From Pseudomonas sp. Ant30-3 (lineage in GTDB: Bacteria > Pseudomonadota > Gammaproteobacteria > Pseudomonadales > Pseudomonadaceae), in assembly GCF_000690905.1 (NCBI RefSeq), contig NZ_JMCL01000109.1:1-64000 (forward strand): a stretch of 64,000 bases of DNA. Reading direction: 5' to 3'. Below, one piece after another: positions 63,464 to 64,000 of this stretch. A program made the translations under genes and the position numbers. The notes below the pieces were generated by a model that was given only the letters and a program-made list of their open reading frames with translations, did not search any database and was not told the origin of the DNA. Each line of letters starts with the position of its first letter. Within the stretch, counting starts at the first letter, position 1.

Positions 63464-64000
63464 TGAGGGCCTCCTTGATGCGGGCAGAAGTGAGAGGCAG
63501 GTCGCGAACACGTTTACCGATGGCGTGCGCCACGGCGTTGCCGATCGCGCCGACCACCGGGATCATCACCACTTCGGCAATGCCTTTGGACGGGTCGCTC
63601 GGCGACAGCGGCGGCAGGATTTCCGCGGTCTGTTTCCACACCGCAACGTGCCGCGCCATCGGCAAGCGATAGCGGTTGAAGTTCCAGTCACCCTCCCCCG
63701 GCCCGCCCTCGTAAAGCGGCATGTCTTCCATCAGCGCGTGGCCGATGCCCATGGCGATGCCGCCTTCGAGTTGACCCCTGACCAACTCTTCAACCAGCAC
63801 CCGCCCGCACTCGACCCACGAGTGATGGTTGAGCACCTCGACTTCGGCTGAACCCTTGTTCACTTTCACTTCCACCAGCGTCGCGACCGGGCTGTAATAA
63901 GTCACGGCCGCGTTGTTCAGCTGGGTGTCCGGGTAATGCGTGTTCTGACGGTCGAGCAGATGGAAACCGGCGCTGTTCATCTGCGCTTTTTTCACACTCG
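63456..64000 (-). CDS. Molybdopterin-binding large subunit of a xanthine-dehydrogenase-family enzyme (C-terminal part)
   Basis: Only the last ~180 residues are in the window; the frame is open from base 64000 down to TAA at 63456. The visible part includes GGIAMGIGHALMEDMPLYEG and VMIPVVGAIGNAVAHAIG, standard for the C-terminus of aldehyde oxidase/xanthine dehydrogenase large subunits of the IorB type. It starts outside. Likely substrates are aldehydes or N-heterocycles; not determined. Confidence 0.9.
   Translation of the reverse strand, partial: SVKKAQMNSAGFHLLDRQNTHYPDTQLNNAAVTYYSPVATLVEVKVNKGSAEVEVLNHHSWVECGRVLVEELVRGQLEGGIAMGIGHALMEDMPLYEGGPGEGDWNFNRYRLPMARHVAVWKQTAEILPPLSPSDPSKGIAEVVMIPVVGAIGNAVAHAIGKRVRDLPLTSARIKEALNG

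Overview
The window is a stretch of a fluorescent-type Pseudomonas chromosome (P. fluorescens/putida lineage, inferred). The reasons are the protein-level character of the housekeeping block thrS-infC-rpmI-rplT-pheS-pheT-ihfA-merR-tRNA-Pro, an RsmE-type CsrA protein, an OprD-family porin, and several inverted-repeat pairs of Pseudomonas REP elements. Base composition is GC-rich except in an AT-rich island near 53.5-57.5 kb.

Region 1 (1-27.2 kb) is catabolic. Its core is a gene set in the order iacH-A-B-I-C-D-E-F-G on the minus strand (16310 to 8913). I read it as the indole-3-acetic acid (auxin) degradation operon that takes IAA to catechol. It is flanked by two branched-chain-amino-acid-type (Liv) ABC importers: one upstream at 1-4114, and one at 17032-21902 that contains a permease-ATPase fusion. 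Around it lie an OprD porin, a 3-hydroxyacyl-CoA dehydrogenase/opine-type dehydrogenase pair, a ketopantoate-reductase-like protein, a class II aldolase, an AraC regulator, an MFS transporter and a MarR regulator resembling IacR. Two gene remnants are visible: a NIPSNAP-like one and an FMN alpha-hydroxy-acid dehydrogenase C-terminus.

Region 2 (27.2-28.9 kb) is a small accessory segment between two near-identical terminator repeats next to tRNA-Pro(GGG). It carries two orphan genes.

Region 3 (28.9-36.4 kb) is the conserved translation cluster on the minus strand. infC starts with ATT, overlapping the thrS stop, and a strong attenuator-like hairpin sits in front of pheS.

Region 4 (36.8-51.4 kb) is ordinary core genome. 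It holds a cold-shock gene, an I78 inhibitor-like lipoprotein, a complete ribose operon rbsBACRKD with a periplasmic nucleoside hydrolase and a palindromic operator, a periplasmic asparaginase/glutaminase, a DUF1654-endA pair behind a LexA-type box, a SPOR lipoprotein, rsmE and small membrane proteins.

Region 5 (51.49-59.0 kb) is a genomic island at the 3' end of tRNA-Val(GAC). It is bounded by a roughly 86-bp nearly identical direct repeat that includes the tRNA 3' end and its terminator, and no integrase is visible. It carries a PAAR-tipped polymorphic toxin (type 44-like) with a membrane-anchored candidate immunity protein, a probably truncated PD-(D/E)XK nuclease, a translationally coupled ParA-like ATPase + SIR2-domain operon, and a membrane/winged-helix protein. 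The ParA-SIR2 pair is the best candidate here for an undescribed (probably anti-phage) system.

Region 6 (59.2-64 kb) has a PuuB-like FAD amine oxidase. It ends with an xdhC-cytochrome c-[2Fe-2S]-molybdopterin oxidoreductase operon that runs off the window.
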